Shown here: positions 4,823-5,917 of the stretch, piece by piece
How positions within the stretch are numbered: the first letter of the stretch is position 1
Layout of the letters: each line of letters opens with the position of its first letter
Source: JAIVJN01 sp036732565
GTDB lineage: Bacteria > Acidobacteriota > Vicinamibacteria > Vicinamibacterales > UBA2999
Assembly (NCBI GenBank): GCA_036732565.1
Contig: DAINCF010000459.1
Span: 1 to 5,917 of the forward strand
DNA length: 5,917 nt
Direction of reading: 5' to 3'
Notes under the pieces: model-generated
Database searches by the model: none
What the model was told of the DNA's origin: nothing
What the model saw: only the letters and a program-made list of their open reading frames with translations
Program-made: the position numbers and the translations under genes

Positions 4823-5917
4823 GTGCCGCGCGCCTGGGACATGGTCATCGACCTCGATCGTGACGCGACGCAGCCACTGGTTTTGCAGATCGCGCGTGCG
4901 GTCGCAACCGATATCCAACGCGGCCGGCTTCGCCCTGGGGACCGTCTTCCCGGTAGTCGCAAGTTGGCCAACGCTCTCGAGGTTCATCGCAATACCGTCC
5001 TGGCGGCGCTGGCCGAGCTGATCGCAGAAGGCTGGATCGAGACGACCCCTGGCCAGGGCACGTTCATCTCGAGAACGATACCGGATGACAGAGGCCGGCC
5101 GTTCTCGCGTCGCCTCGGCACGCGCGTGAAAGTGCCGGTTCAAGTGCCGTTTGTCCTACCGAAGGTACCGGACGCGTACCGTCCACCGGTTCTGCCGCCT
5201 GGCACACTGAACCTGAGCAACGGAGCGCCTGACCTTCGGTTGGTGCCTGTACGGTCCCTCGGCCGCGCCTATCGGCGCGTCATGGCGCAGCGGGGCGTCG
5301 AACTGCTCGGGTACGGCGATCCGGAAGGACATCCGGCACTCCGGTCGGCTCTGGCGTCGCTGCTCGCGAGCACGCGCGGCCTTGCCGTCACCGCCGAGGA
5401 TGTCTTTGTCACGCGTGGCAGCCAGATGGCCCTTTCACTGGTTGCGCGTGCGCTGGTCGGTCCGGGCGACGTCGTCGCCGTCGAACAGGTGGGCTATCGA
5501 CCCGCCTGGGAGGCCTTCCGGAGCGCCGGTGCCACCGTTGTGCCGATCCCCATCGACGGTGATGGACTGGACGTCGAGGCGCTGAGAAAGGTCGCGACCC
5601 GGGCACCACTTCGCGCGATCTACGTGACGCCCCATCATCAGTATCCGACGACGGTAACGTTGAAGGCTGCGCGCCGTCTCGCGCTGCTGGCCCTGGCGCG
5701 GGCGCACCGGATCGCGATCGTGGAGGATGACTACGACCACGAGTTCCACTACGACGGTCGTCCCGTGCTTCCGCTCGCCAGCGCCGATGACGCGGGCCTC
5801 GTCGTGTACATCGGGACGCTCTCAAAGATTCTGGCGCCAAGCCTCAGGATTGGCTACATCGTGGCGCCGGCCGCGGTATTGAAAAACGTGGGGGCGATCC
5901 GGTCGCTCTTCGACATC
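4823..5917 (+). CDS. MocR/GabR-family PLP-dependent transcriptional regulator (3' partial)
   Basis: The first 365 residues are visible; the family is usually 450-500 long, so the window edge removes the aminotransferase small domain. Residues about 17-83 form a GntR-type winged helix (PLVLQIARAV, RGRLRPGDRLPGSRKLA, VHRNTVLAALAEL, GWIETTPGQGTF). A linker of about 45 residues leads to a class I aminotransferase-like domain with TRGSQMAL (197-204), EQVGY (221-225, Tyr225 expected over the cofactor ring), VTPHHQYP (268-275), EDDYDHEFHYDGRP (from 301) and GTLSK (331-335). Lys335 is the expected pyridoxal-phosphate Schiff-base residue. The Tyr304-Lys335 spacing matches what I recall for GabR, and cofactor residues look intact. 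Such proteins sense PLP adducts of amines or amino acids, or PLP itself; which one cannot be told. GTG 4823 is preferred because it gives MPRAWD, a start common in this subgroup. An inverted repeat just upstream suggests autoregulation. Confidence 0.92.
   Translation, partial: MPRAWDMVIDLDRDATQPLVLQIARAVATDIQRGRLRPGDRLPGSRKLANALEVHRNTVLAALAELIAEGWIETTPGQGTFISRTIPDDRGRPFSRRLGTRVKVPVQVPFVLPKVPDAYRPPVLPPGTLNLSNGAPDLRLVPVRSLGRAYRRVMAQRGVELLGYGDPEGHPALRSALASLLASTRGLAVTAEDVFVTRGSQMALSLVARALVGPGDVVAVEQVGYRPAWEAFRSAGATVVPIPIDGDGLDVEALRKVATRAPLRAIYVTPHHQYPTTVTLKAARRLALLALARAHRIAIVEDDYDHEFHYDGRPVLPLASADDAGLVVYIGTLSKILAPSLRIGYIVAPAAVLKNVGAIRSLFDI

Noticed and set aside
5409..5840. Minus-strand frame of 143 codons inside the MocR gene
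   Set aside because: Arg/Pro/Ser-rich and antisense to a well-supported aminotransferase-like domain.

Overview
The window is GC-rich, bacterial and densely coding. Two things point to Acidobacteriota, probably the Vicinamibacteria. The first is a full-length duplicated orphan permease (ADOP) of the MacB/FtsX type. The second is an intergenic inverted repeat built on GCAGGCCTNNAGGCCTGC, a repeat style I associate with that group. The placement is inference from these signatures, not from a marker gene.

Layout, left to right. (1) 1-386 (+): the C-terminal end of a secreted or surface protein with fibronectin type III-like repeats. (2) 400-626 (-): a decayed DinB/YfiT-like gene with three lesions, convergent with (1). 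(3) 623-1678 (-): an intact zinc-independent MDR-superfamily NAD(P)H oxidoreductase. Its stop overlaps the start of the dead DinB gene by ATGA, so the two once formed a coupled operon. (4) 1679-2230: a divergent intergenic region. It holds a cluster of CTGG(T/A)C-type boxes, a 131-bp nested inverted repeat (REPIN/MITE-like), a short direct repeat, and a possible frameshifted short secreted-protein gene. (5) 2231-4660 (+): the ADOP permease, with no ABC ATPase gene beside it. (6) 4661-4822: a hairpin and a perfect 8-bp inverted repeat, CTGGTCTA...TAGACCAG. (7) 4823-end (+): a MocR/GabR-type regulator (GntR winged helix fused to a class I aminotransferase-like domain), cut by the window edge.

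How the genes may relate: these look like separate transcription units rather than one pathway. The most suggestive link is regulatory. The octamer CTGGTCTA occurs three times, always between genes: twice as an inverted pair just before the MocR gene, and once with degenerate relatives upstream of the oxidoreductase. MocR proteins usually bind repeats in their own promoter region, so the regulator may control itself and perhaps the oxidoreductase. This is untested.

I see no clearly new multi-gene system. The points most worth checking are the dissected DinB remnant, the nested repeat, and the shared octamer boxes.
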